Program-made: the position numbers and the translations under genes
In this document: positions 18,043-26,298 of the stretch, one piece after another
Layout of the letters: every line of letters begins with the position of its first letter
Numbering within the stretch: position 1 is the first letter of the stretch
The notes under the pieces: model-generated
Told to the model about the DNA's origin: nothing
Databases searched by the model: none
What the model saw: the letters and a program-made list of their open reading frames with translations, nothing else
From: Treponema sp.
GTDB lineage: Bacteria > Spirochaetota > Spirochaetia > Treponematales > Treponemataceae
Assembly: GCA_016297415.1 (NCBI GenBank)
Contig: JAEDGQ010000002.1
Location: 1 to 64,000 of the forward strand
DNA: 64,000 nucleotides
Reading direction: 5' to 3'

Positions 18043-19287
18043 ATGGAATCTTTGACTGTTACAGCTGAAAAAATTGTTTTTGGCGGAAGTTGTCTTGCCA
18101 GAGTAAACGGAAAAAATGTTTTTATTCCCTATGCAATTCCAGGGGAAAAGCTTGAAATTGAAATTACCAAAACATTCCGTGATTACGATCTGGCAAAAAT
18201 CATAAAAGTTATTGAGCCTTCACCTTACAGAATCATGCCTTTCTGTCCCCTTTACGGGAAATGTGGCGGATGCAACATGCAGCATATTCAGATTGATTAT
18301 CAGCGTGAACTCCGCAAACAGATGCTGAAAGACTGTTTTGAACGTGAAGGTCTTAAATGCCCGGAAATTGAAATTATTTCAGGAAGCGATAAGAACTACA
18401 GGGCAAGACTTCAGCTTACAGACGGTGGCCTTAATGAAAAAGATTCTAATACAATTGTTGAACTGGAAAACTGCCCTGTGGCAACAAAAGCCATCAATGA
18501 TTACCTGAAAAAAACACCTCAGGCTCTTCGTCCAGAAGGCAGAGTACACTTTTTTGGAGACCAGAGAATTATTTCTTCAGATGATGCAGAAAATCCTTCC
18601 CTTATTATTGCAAACGAAGAAAAAGCCGATTTATGGCAGCAGAAACGTGTGGGTAAATCAAAAAAACAGCCTAAAAATAAAGTAAAACAGCGTTTTGCCG
18701 GTACATCAGGTGTAATGAAAAACAACTGTACAATCCGCCTCAAAGATAAATTAATCCAGTTTGATGTTCAGGGATTCTTCCAGTCAAATATGGAAGTTCT
18801 TGAAAAAACAATTGATGCAATTACTTATAATATGGGGGGAGAAATTGTTCTTGATATGTATTCTGGAGCAGGTACTTTTTCTGTATTTCTTGCTGATATT
18901 TTCAAGAAAACAATTCTTGTTGAACATAACAGAGATGCACTGGTACATGCCGAAATCAACATGTCTGGAAAACCTCACGAAACTTATGGTTTAAGCGGAG
19001 CAAAATGGGTTCAGACAAATGCCCCTATGATTCTTGCAAAAAACGGACCATTTGATGCAGTTGTAATTGATCCTCCAAGATCAGGTATGGAAAAAGAAGT
19101 GTGTGACTGGCTGTGCAAAAACAAAACAGGACAGATTAGAAGCGTTTCCTGTGATCCATCCACACACGCCCGTGATGCCTTAAAACTTGTAAAATCGGGT
19201 TATGAACTTACAAAACTTTATCTTCTTGATTTTTATCCTCAGACTGCCCACATCGAAAGCCTTGCTTACTTTGAATATACGGAATAA
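18043..19287 (+). CDS. RNA m5U methyltransferase, TrmA/RlmD family
   Basis: SAM-dependent uracil-C5 methyltransferase for rRNA or tRNA. An N-terminal TRAM domain (about residues 1-58) is followed by iron-sulfur cysteines in PFCPLYGKCGGCNMQH plus a fourth in ELENCPVA, as in RlmD. The catalytic domain has GFFQSN, LDMYSGAGTFSVFLAD (SAM binding), VIDPPRSGM, and the nucleophile in SVSCDPSTHARD. At 414 residues it carries a basic insert near residue 205 (KSKKQPKNKVKQR). The exact target uridine is unknown. Confidence 0.88.
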   Translation: MESLTVTAEKIVFGGSCLARVNGKNVFIPYAIPGEKLEIEITKTFRDYDLAKIIKVIEPSPYRIMPFCPLYGKCGGCNMQHIQIDYQRELRKQMLKDCFEREGLKCPEIEIISGSDKNYRARLQLTDGGLNEKDSNTIVELENCPVATKAINDYLKKTPQALRPEGRVHFFGDQRIISSDDAENPSLIIANEEKADLWQQKRVGKSKKQPKNKVKQRFAGTSGVMKNNCTIRLKDKLIQFDVQGFFQSNMEVLEKTIDAITYNMGGEIVLDMYSGAGTFSVFLADIFKKTILVEHNRDALVHAEINMSGKPHETYGLSGAKWVQTNAPMILAKNGPFDAVVIDPPRSGMEKEVCDWLCKNKTGQIRSVSCDPSTHARDALKLVKSGYELTKLYLLDFYPQTAHIESLAYFEYTE

Positions 19288-19295
19288 AACCCCTG

Positions 19296-21080
19296 ATGAA
19301 AAAGTCATGCCCTTTTAACAATATAAAATCTCTTAAATTGTCTAAAAAAATATACTTTTTTATCCTGTTTTCACTATTTTTGGTTAATCTTCAGGGAGAA
19401 AGTCCTCTCCGTTCCGTGGATTTATCAAAACAAAAACCTTCATGGCAGGCTGTTATTGGAGGAGAAGCCGTAGCCCCTGCCGTTGAAACTTCTTACGGCT
19501 TTGCCGTTGTCAGTGACGGACGCATGGTAAGCACCTGTACTTCCCGTGGTAATGTTATGTGGCAGAAAGGTGTAAAAGGCCGTCCTTCAAACTGGTTTTC
19601 TGCCTGGGGTGATTTTCTTTATTTAGTCACAAACAAATCAATACTGAACCTTGTAAATCCCAGCGGATACACAGTATGGTCAAAGGATTGTGGATTTGAA
19701 GTAACTGCCGCCCCAGTTACAGGATGGGATGGAAGAATCTTTGTTCAGGGAAATGAAAACCTTTCCTGCTATGGATACAATGGTGTTCTAAAGTGGAATA
19801 TCTCTGTTTCTCCCCTTAATTCCCTTCCTTTATGTCAGTTTTCTGACGGCAGCCTTATAGTTTTTCTTGCAAAAACAAAAGATTCAAAAACTACAGGACT
19901 TCACATTAGTCCCTTCGGAAAAATAATCGAAGAAATTACTTTTGCCGGTCAAATCATTACAGCAGCACAGTGTGAAAATGGCATTTTGATGACTTTTTCC
20001 GATGGTTCTTTTGGACTTTGTACAGTCGAAAACAAAGCAGCAGTTTCAAAATGGGTACAGCATGATTCAAGAGCCTCCGGCGGTATTCCCTGTATTATAA
20101 GTTCTCAAGATAAATCAGCTCTTCTTTACAATATTGACCATCAGTTAAAAGTTTTAATCATTGAAAACAAAACAGGAAATCTTCTTAACAGTTTTAATGC
20201 CGGCAAAATCAACGCCACCAGTCTCAAACATTTCAGAGCTACAGACGGAGGATTTTTCGTTTCCGATTACTCAAGAGCCATTGAATTTACAGAAGATGGA
20301 ACAATCAACTGGGAAGCTTCTCTCCCTTCATCAAACCTGTGGAAGTACATGATTTATACTTCAAATAACCAGATTCTTATCTGTATGAATGACTGGGTTT
20401 TAAATGCCTTTGTAATGAGCCAGACTATAAATTCAAAAACAGAAAAAAAAGTTTCCGCAAAAAAATATATTACTCCATCAAAACTGATTCAAAAATATGA
20501 CGGAGTAATTTATTCAACACCTTCCCTGGCACATTTTCAGGAAATTAACAGCATCTTAACCCGGGATAATTATGGTGAACAAGAAGAACAGATTTGTTCA
20601 GAATTAAAAGAACAGACTGAAAACTACCTTTCTGAATTAAAAAGCCACACAGGAATCAGTCACAATAATCACACATATTATTCTACAAATCCTCTCTTTA
20701 CACAGACTATTCTTGATTCAATTTCTAAAACAGGAACTAATCTTTTTGTTTCTGACATTGCAGAGCTCCTTACCCTTGAAGATGATCCGCTGCTGTTAAA
20801 TTCGCTTATCGTTACTGCCGGAAACAACGGATTTGATCAGAACGGTAGAATTCTCCATGCTTTTGAACATGTTACTGTCAAAAAAATTTCAAAGAAAGAC
20901 TTTAATTCCGCTAAACTTCTCTGTGATTCAACTTATGAAATCGTTAAGTTTATGGGTCGTCCGGCCCTCTACAAACAGGGAAAGGCAATTCTGGCAAATT
21001 TTATGAATCCGCAGTATGACAAACCAATCAGGGATTATGCCCGTGCTACACTCACAAAAATAGTTGAACTGGAAATGTAA
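19296..21080 (+). CDS. Exported PQQ-like beta-propeller protein
   Basis: 594 residues. A long hydrophobic N-terminal segment (about residues 17-33) acts as a signal or anchor. It is followed by propeller-like blades with repeated VxPAVxTSYGFAVVSDGRMVSTCTSRGNVMWQKG-type strands (about residues 45-370). The C-terminal 200 residues are helical with a HEAT-like pattern (DIAELLTLEDDPLLLNSLIVTAG...). This architecture of propeller plus helical repeats suggests an assembly scaffold; the role is unknown. It starts nine bases after the methyltransferase gene. Confidence 0.72.
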   Translation: MKKSCPFNNIKSLKLSKKIYFFILFSLFLVNLQGESPLRSVDLSKQKPSWQAVIGGEAVAPAVETSYGFAVVSDGRMVSTCTSRGNVMWQKGVKGRPSNWFSAWGDFLYLVTNKSILNLVNPSGYTVWSKDCGFEVTAAPVTGWDGRIFVQGNENLSCYGYNGVLKWNISVSPLNSLPLCQFSDGSLIVFLAKTKDSKTTGLHISPFGKIIEEITFAGQIITAAQCENGILMTFSDGSFGLCTVENKAAVSKWVQHDSRASGGIPCIISSQDKSALLYNIDHQLKVLIIENKTGNLLNSFNAGKINATSLKHFRATDGGFFVSDYSRAIEFTEDGTINWEASLPSSNLWKYMIYTSNNQILICMNDWVLNAFVMSQTINSKTEKKVSAKKYITPSKLIQKYDGVIYSTPSLAHFQEINSILTRDNYGEQEEQICSELKEQTENYLSELKSHTGISHNNHTYYSTNPLFTQTILDSISKTGTNLFVSDIAELLTLEDDPLLLNSLIVTAGNNGFDQNGRILHAFEHVTVKKISKKDFNSAKLLCDSTYEIVKFMGRPALYKQGKAILANFMNPQYDKPIRDYARATLTKIVELEM

Positions 21081-21151
21081 ATTCTTCCTCATATAGCGAA
21101 ACTTTTTTACATTCTTCCATAATATAAAATGCGAAAAATTGAAATTTATGA

Positions 21152-21157
21152 TATAAT
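21152..21157 (+). promoter_or_regulatory. -10 box upstream of the P83/100 gene
   Basis: TGATATAAT at 21149-21157 is an extended -10 about 30 bases before the ATG. No clear -35 box is visible. Prediction from consensus only. Confidence 0.45.
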
Positions 21158-21188
21158 TTTTAAGGTATATTTAATTCTGGAGGATTAA

Positions 21189-22820
21189 ATGAAACTCAAT
21201 AAAGTATTTTTTGCAGCCGCAGCATTATCTGTTTTTACAGTTTCACTTTTTGCCCTTGATGTTAACAAAAATGAACTTGAAACAGTTGCTGAAGACGCAG
21301 TAGTTTTCGAAAACTACACAGGTCCACATTCTGTTATTAACACAGCAGATGAAATTTCTTCCATCGGTTCTTCTCTAGGTGATTCAATTAAAAAGAATCT
21401 CTCAGTTTCAGGAAAGGCCGGCTCTTCTGCTAAATATCAGGTTATTCATGCAATCGACGAAACAGAATCAGGAAAACTTGACGCCGACATTATCGTAATC
21501 GGTTCAGATTCTGCAATTGACCATATCAACAATGTAAGAAGAGTTATTGCAGCATACCTTACTACTACTTACGGATATTCAGCATCTGATGCAAAAACAG
21601 TTGCCACTTTCGTAACTGTTTACAATGCTGTTTATAGAGGCAACCTTACATACTTTAACCAGAAATACAAAAAAGTTGTTACAGATAACCTTACATCAGA
21701 CAAAGCCGGTATTGCTTTAAGTTATCGGGACTGGCCTGGAAAGACTCAGCTGGTAATTCCACTTAATGATATAAATGGTGGGCTCAGCACAGTTGATACT
21801 TCAGTTATTTCTGACAAACAGGTTGTAAAATCTATGCAGGATGATGAAGATAAGGGCGTAAGCACACGTAAAGAAATGGTAGACATTAAAGAACGTGAAG
21901 CAGATAAGGCTCAGGAAAAAGCAGATGCTGCACAGAAAAAAGCAACTGAAGAAACTTCAAAATTAAAAGAAGAACAGAAAAAGCAGGAAACAACTGCACA
22001 GAAAGCTCAGGAAACTAAAAAAGCCGCTGAAGAAGCTGAGAAAAAAGCTCAGGAAAATCCTTCAGACAAAAAAGCTCAGAAAGAAGCAGCTGAAAAGAAA
22101 GCTGAAGCTGAAGAAGCTCAGAAAGTCGCTGATGAACAGGAAAAAGTAACTCAGGAACAAGCTAAAAAAACTGAGGAAGCTAAAGAAGAAGCTGCAGCTG
22201 CTCAGGCAACAGCAGATACAAAGAGAACAGAAGCTCAGAATGAAAGAACTACAATTGCACAGGATCAGCAGACAGTTGTAAGACAGCAGACAGAAAATGC
22301 CTCTGCCCCAACAGTTTATGGTCTTAAATCTGTAGATGAACTTGGTGTACTCAGCGAACTTGTAAAAGTAAATGCTGACACTGGTGCCGTTATTAAAGAA
22401 TCTCCTGTTACTGTAATCCGTTCAAGAACTGTTTATGAAGCCGGTGATTCTTATATTGCTATTGCCGGAACAAACATCAAAAACGGAACAGTAAAACTTG
22501 TTCTTCTCGATAAAGATAACATGGAAATTACAAAAGAAAGCAACGAAACTATTGCTGAAACTTCTGTTCTTGTAGAAGACGGTGGAAACTATTACTGTGT
22601 TATCAAAGATGGCTCTGACTACTTCGTTGGCAAGTTCAATGGAAAAGCAGAAAACCTTCTCAGATCTCCTGTAAAAGTAAAAGCTGCAACACCAATTACA
22701 GTTACTTCAAAAGGACTTATTGTAACTAACAGCAGCAACAAACCTGTACTTCTTAAAACAACAGACCTTACACAGGTTGTAAACGAAGCACAGGAAAACG
22801 CAAACTATAACGCTAAATAA
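21189..22820 (+). CDS. P83/100-family antigen
   Basis: Exported protein of 543 residues resembling the spirochete P83/100 antigens. A signal peptide (ends SLFA|LD) is followed by an N-terminal domain to about residue 215. A long Ala/Glu/Lys/Gln coiled coil covers about residues 225-370. The C-terminal beta-rich domain (about 380-530) has repeated strand patterns such as VVLLDKDNMEITKES. The start has TGGAGG upstream. The family is spirochete-specific and its molecular function is unsettled. Confidence 0.85.
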   Translation: MKLNKVFFAAAALSVFTVSLFALDVNKNELETVAEDAVVFENYTGPHSVINTADEISSIGSSLGDSIKKNLSVSGKAGSSAKYQVIHAIDETESGKLDADIIVIGSDSAIDHINNVRRVIAAYLTTTYGYSASDAKTVATFVTVYNAVYRGNLTYFNQKYKKVVTDNLTSDKAGIALSYRDWPGKTQLVIPLNDINGGLSTVDTSVISDKQVVKSMQDDEDKGVSTRKEMVDIKEREADKAQEKADAAQKKATEETSKLKEEQKKQETTAQKAQETKKAAEEAEKKAQENPSDKKAQKEAAEKKAEAEEAQKVADEQEKVTQEQAKKTEEAKEEAAAAQATADTKRTEAQNERTTIAQDQQTVVRQQTENASAPTVYGLKSVDELGVLSELVKVNADTGAVIKESPVTVIRSRTVYEAGDSYIAIAGTNIKNGTVKLVLLDKDNMEITKESNETIAETSVLVEDGGNYYCVIKDGSDYFVGKFNGKAENLLRSPVKVKAATPITVTSKGLIVTNSSNKPVLLKTTDLTQVVNEAQENANYNAK

Positions 22821-22828
22821 TTTAATAT

Positions 22829-22874
22829 AGAAAGAGCAAAGTACCATTCCGGTGCTCCTGCTCTTTCTGTTTTA
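22829..22874 (+). terminator. Probable terminator after P83/100
   Basis: Perfect 10-bp stem AGAAAGAGCA (22829-22838) with TGCTCTTTCT (22859-22868) around a 20-base loop, followed by a short GTTTT tail. It fits an intrinsic terminator with a weak T run. Confidence 0.65.
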
Positions 22875-22920
22875 GAATCATTCAAAAAAAATAAAAAAAT
22901 CAATTCAACAGTCTTTGATT

Positions 22921-24252
22921 TTAATCTTCAGAAGCCTTGTTTTCAAATTTAGTATAACTTGAAAGGAACAGAAGATTTACATCGCCGATTGGACCGTTAC
23001 GCTGTTTTGCAACTATAAGCTTAGCATCCATTACAGGATTCTGATCTTCTTCATCTGTCTTTTTACGGTCACGGTGAATAAACATTACAACGTCAGCATC
23101 CTGTTCAATAGAACCGGAACCTCTTAACTGAGCCAGAGTTGGTTCTGAACCTTCAGCATCACGGGCTACCTGACAAAGACAAACAACTGGAATATTAAGT
23201 TCCCGGGCAAGAGATTTCAATGACTTTGAAATTTCTGAAATCTGTTCATAAACAGGTGCGGAACTGTTCTGTGTTGAAATAAGACCAATATAGTCGATGA
23301 AAATAATCTGAACACCTTTTGACTGTACCATACGTCTTGCCATAGCACGCAAATCAAGAAGCTGCATGTTTGGTGTATCTACAATATATAATGGCGATTC
23401 AAAAATTCTTCCTGCAGCATCATAAATTTTCTGCAAATCTTCAAGTTTCATCATTCCACTACGAATCTTGTGTCCTGGAATATGAGCAACCTGAGATAAA
23501 AGACGCTGACCAATCTGTTCAAAAGACATTTCCAGAGAGAAGAATCCGCAAGGAATTTTCTGATTAATGGCAATATTTTCCATCATTGTAAGAGCCATAG
23601 CTGTTTTACCCATTGATGGACGGGCACCGATAATACTAAGTTCAGACTTCTGGAAACCACTTGTCATGCTGTCCAACCTGTTAAATCCACACGGAATACC
23701 AGAGAAGGAATTATGATCGTGGTACTGTTTCTGAATAATGCTTGTTGTTTTATCAACAACTTCTTTCATATCGTGAATCTGAATAGTCTGCCCCATGTCT
23801 GTAAGAGCAAAAATCTTTTTTTCGGCTTCTTCAAGAATGGCACGACTTTCTCGAGTTTCATCAAATGAGGATGTTTTAATTTCTGAGGAAATTCTTATAA
23901 GACTACGGCGTGTTGCCCTGTCAAATACAACGCGTGCATAATAATCTATGTTTGCAGCAGAAGGAACTTCATCTGTAAGGGAAGCAATATATGCAGCTCC
24001 ACCTGCTTTTTCCAGTTCATTTGCCTTGGAAAGTTCTGTAGTTAAAGTAAGAACATCACCTGTTATACCACTACCAAAAAGTTTTATGAGGGCATTGTAA
24101 ATTATCTGATTCTGCTGTGAATAAAAGTGTTCAGGATGGAGAAATGTAATAATATCTCCAATAGCTTTCCAGTCCAGCAAAAGTGCACCTAAGGTTGCTT
24201 TTTCAGCCTCCAGATTATGTGGTGGTACTGAATCTTTTAATAAATTTTCCAT
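22921..24252 (-). CDS. dnaB: Replicative DNA helicase
   Basis: Hexameric 5'-3' helicase of the replication fork. The N-terminal primase-interaction domain (about 1-110, starting NLEAEKATLGALLLD) is followed by the RecA-like motor with Walker A GARPSMGKTA near residue 193 and Walker B VQIIFIDYIGLI. About 443 residues. I prefer the ATG at 24252, where GGGGAG lies seven bases upstream, over one 15 bases earlier. It is last in the rpsF-ssb-rpsR-rplI-dnaB order but lies after a terminator, so it may have its own promoter. Confidence 0.95.
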   Translation of the reverse strand: MENLLKDSVPPHNLEAEKATLGALLLDWKAIGDIITFLHPEHFYSQQNQIIYNALIKLFGSGITGDVLTLTTELSKANELEKAGGAAYIASLTDEVPSAANIDYYARVVFDRATRRSLIRISSEIKTSSFDETRESRAILEEAEKKIFALTDMGQTIQIHDMKEVVDKTTSIIQKQYHDHNSFSGIPCGFNRLDSMTSGFQKSELSIIGARPSMGKTAMALTMMENIAINQKIPCGFFSLEMSFEQIGQRLLSQVAHIPGHKIRSGMMKLEDLQKIYDAAGRIFESPLYIVDTPNMQLLDLRAMARRMVQSKGVQIIFIDYIGLISTQNSSAPVYEQISEISKSLKSLARELNIPVVCLCQVARDAEGSEPTLAQLRGSGSIEQDADVVMFIHRDRKKTDEEDQNPVMDAKLIVAKQRNGPIGDVNLLFLSSYTKFENKASED

Positions 24253-24297
24253 ATAACAACTCCCCATATATTATATTAAAAAATGTAAATAAAGACA

Positions 24298-24327
24298 AAA
24301 AAAGCCGGAAAATTTCCGGCTTTTTTT
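24298..24327. terminator. Terminator between rplI and dnaB
   Basis: Near-perfect palindrome AAAGCCGGAAA/TTTCCGGCTTT with flanking A and T runs. It ends the rplI transcript on the minus strand and separates dnaB from the ribosomal genes. Confidence 0.88.
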
Positions 24328-24359
24328 ATGCTGTATAGCAGATGTTTGAAGAACTAAAC

Positions 24360-24896
24360 TTATTCAGCTTTTTCTTCAGTTGCTTCTGGAGCAGCTTCTT
24401 CTGCAGCTTCAGCTTTTTTTGCTGGCTTTTCAGCAGCTTTTGTTTCTGTACTCTGAGCTTTTACAGAAATTTTAACTTCAGCAGTTGTTGTTTCGTAAAG
24501 GTGTACTGTACAGTAGTAGTTACCTGTGCTCTTAATTGAGAGACCAGGGATTTCGATACGCTTGCGTTCAATTTCGAAACCATTCTTGTTAAGATAGTCA
24601 GCAATTGTAACGGTTGAAACAGCACCGTAAAGTTTGCCGTTTGCAGCAGCTGGTACTGTAAGATCGATAAGAAGTGCTTCAAGCTTTTCTTTTGTGCTTG
24701 CAGCAGCAGCACGTTTGTCAGCTTTGCGTTTTTCGATTTCTTCTTTGCGTGATTCGAAGTATTTTACTGTTTCAGCTGTGTATGGTACAGCAAACATGTG
24801 TGGGAAAAGGTAGTTGCGTGCATAACCGTTAGCAACGTTTTTTACATCTCCCATTTCTCCAAGATGTTTAACATCTGTGTTAAGAATAACTTTCAT
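24360..24896 (-). CDS. rplI: 50S ribosomal protein L9
   Basis: Large-subunit protein with two globular domains joined by a long helix. MKVILNTDVKHLGEMGDVKNVANGYARNYLFP is the N-terminal RNA-binding block. The helix is KYFESRKEEIEKRKADKRAAAA. At 178 residues it exceeds the usual ~150 because of a low-complexity Ala/Glu/Lys tail of about 30 residues. A conserved operon with rpsR upstream is likely. Confidence 0.95.
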   Translation of the reverse strand: MKVILNTDVKHLGEMGDVKNVANGYARNYLFPHMFAVPYTAETVKYFESRKEEIEKRKADKRAAAASTKEKLEALLIDLTVPAAANGKLYGAVSTVTIADYLNKNGFEIERKRIEIPGLSIKSTGNYYCTVHLYETTTAEVKISVKAQSTETKAAEKPAKKAEAAEEAAPEATEEKAE

Positions 24897-24920
24897 TTCA
24901 AGCTCCTCTTGAATATTTAT

Positions 24921-24954
24921 AAGACAGCGTCACCAGGAGTTGGATCGCTGTCTT
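24921..24954 (-). promoter_or_regulatory. Hairpin ahead of rplI
   Basis: A perfect 9-bp stem, AAGACAGCG (24921-24929) with CGCTGTCTT (24946-24954), lies between the rpsR stop and the rplI ribosome-binding site. It has no T run, so it is not a standard terminator. An mRNA-processing or attenuation role is possible but unproven. Confidence 0.4.
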
Positions 24955-24968
24955 AGTTTAATAGATTA

Positions 24969-25289
24969 CTATTCTGCAACGAATGGAAGCAGACAGATAG
25001 CACGTGCACGTTTGATGTTAAGTGCAAGTTCGCGCTGATGTTTTGCACAAGTACCAGTAATGCGGCGTGGAAGAATCTTACCACGTTCTGTTGTATAGCG
25101 TTTAAGGCCATCAGCATCTTTATAATCGATTTTTGCTTTGTTAGCACAGAAACGGCAAACCTTCTTACGGAAGAAAGCCTTTCCCTTGCGTCCGCCTCTT
25201 TCTTCGCCTTCGCGACCGTCTGAAGCGCCCTGTGTATCTGTTTCGTTTACTTTCTGTTCAACTTCGTTTGTTGTTACTTCGTCTGACAT
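24969..25289 (-). CDS. rpsR: 30S ribosomal protein S18
   Basis: Small-subunit protein that pairs with S6. The core [62 protein letters not shown] is unmistakable. Cysteines in CRFC and near TGTC suggest a zinc-binding form. At 106 residues it has an N-terminal acidic, Gly/Arg-ending extension of about 37 residues not found in shorter homologues. Confidence 0.95.
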   Translation of the reverse strand: MSDEVTTNEVEQKVNETDTQGASDGREGEERGGRKGKAFFRKKVCRFCANKAKIDYKDADGLKRYTTERGKILPRRITGTCAKHQRELALNIKRARAICLLPFVAE

Positions 25290-25325
25290 GTTAAGTCTCC
25301 TAAAATTAGAATTAATGATTAATCA

Positions 25326-25829
25326 TTAAAATGGGACATCTTCTGCAAAACCACTCAAGCTGTCACCACCAAAGGATGGTTCCTCAACTGGAGGCTGGTA
25401 AGACTGCTGCTGTGGAGCGAATCCGTTGTTCTGTGGAAATCTCGGAGTGTAACCCCCAGGCGCCTGCTGAGCAGCACCGCCATTTTCCGATCTTCCGCCG
25501 AGCAGCATTACGCTGTCTGCAACAATACCAACTTTGCTGAATTTCTGACCGTCTTTTTCCCAACGATCCTGCTTGAGATAACCTTCTACGGCAATCTGCT
25601 TACCCTTTGTAAGATAAGGTTTTAAATTTTCTGCAGTTTTTCCCCAGATTGTTACATCGAAATAATTAGCTTCATCAACCCACTGATCACCCTGTTTACG
25701 GCTGCGATTTACGGCAATGCTGATATTTGCACGAGCCTGTCCGTTTGGTGTGTAAGCGAAATCACGCTGATCATTACCAAGATCACGGGTAAGTCTTCCT
25801 ACAAGTACAACACGATTAATATCTGTCAT
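25326..25829 (-). CDS. ssb: Single-stranded DNA-binding protein
   Basis: OB-fold protein coating single-stranded DNA in replication and repair. It begins MTDINRVVLVGRLTRDLG. The OB fold covers about residues 1-112, a Gly/Pro/Gln-rich linker follows, and the acidic tip ends EDVPF, the usual partner-docking tail. Length 167. It sits between rpsF and rpsR as in many bacteria. Confidence 0.96.
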   Translation of the reverse strand: MTDINRVVLVGRLTRDLGNDQRDFAYTPNGQARANISIAVNRSRKQGDQWVDEANYFDVTIWGKTAENLKPYLTKGKQIAVEGYLKQDRWEKDGQKFSKVGIVADSVMLLGGRSENGGAAQQAPGGYTPRFPQNNGFAPQQQSYQPPVEEPSFGGDSLSGFAEDVPF

Positions 25830-25871
25830 AAATCACTCCTTTTGTAATCAGTTTCCGATGAAAAACCAGAA

Positions 25872-26162
25872 TTAGTTCTTCTTTTCTTCAAGTTTAACAA
25901 AAAGATACTTCAAGAGATTTTTTGTTAATTTGAACTGTTTTTCGATTTCATCGATTTTTGCAGGATTTGCATTGATTGTGAAAAGAACGAAGCGGCCACG
26001 CTTCTGCTTGTCGATGATGTAAGTTAAATCACGATCGCCATACGATTCTTCTTTATCGATTGTGGCACCAAAGTTAGCGAGTACAGAGCGAACTGCTTCT
26101 GAACCAGCCTTGAATTTGTCTTCTTCTGTTGAGAAAACAATCATAAGTTCATACTTTCTCAT
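25872..26162 (-). CDS. rpsF: 30S ribosomal protein S6
   Basis: Small-subunit protein that dimerises with S18 on 16S rRNA. The 96-residue frame from the ATG at 26162 begins MRKYELMIVFSTEEDKF; AAGGAGA lies upstream. An in-frame extension to 26252 lacks family similarity and is not used. It is first of the rpsF-ssb-rpsR-rplI series and divergent from the ankyrin gene. Confidence 0.95.
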   Translation of the reverse strand: MRKYELMIVFSTEEDKFKAGSEAVRSVLANFGATIDKEESYGDRDLTYIIDKQKRGRFVLFTINANPAKIDEIEKQFKLTKNLLKYLFVKLEEKKN

Positions 26163-26277
26163 TTGTATGTTCTCCTTATGGTCAAATGGAAGCCGCATAC
26201 GCAGCCTCAAGGGGTTTCTTAAGATAATATATTTTTTAAGGATTAAGGTCAATATCGTTCACTTGCGAACGTGCTTT

Positions 26278-26283
26278 TATAAT
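26278..26283 (+). promoter_or_regulatory. Candidate -10 of the ankyrin gene
   Basis: TATAAT lies 15 bases before the ATG at 26299, with a second TATAAT at 26286-26291 too close to the start. Just upstream is the palindrome CGTTC-ACTTGC-GAACG, which could be an operator. If this box is used the leader would be only a few bases long. Confidence 0.3.
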
Positions 26284-26298
26284 AGTATAATCTGGTTC

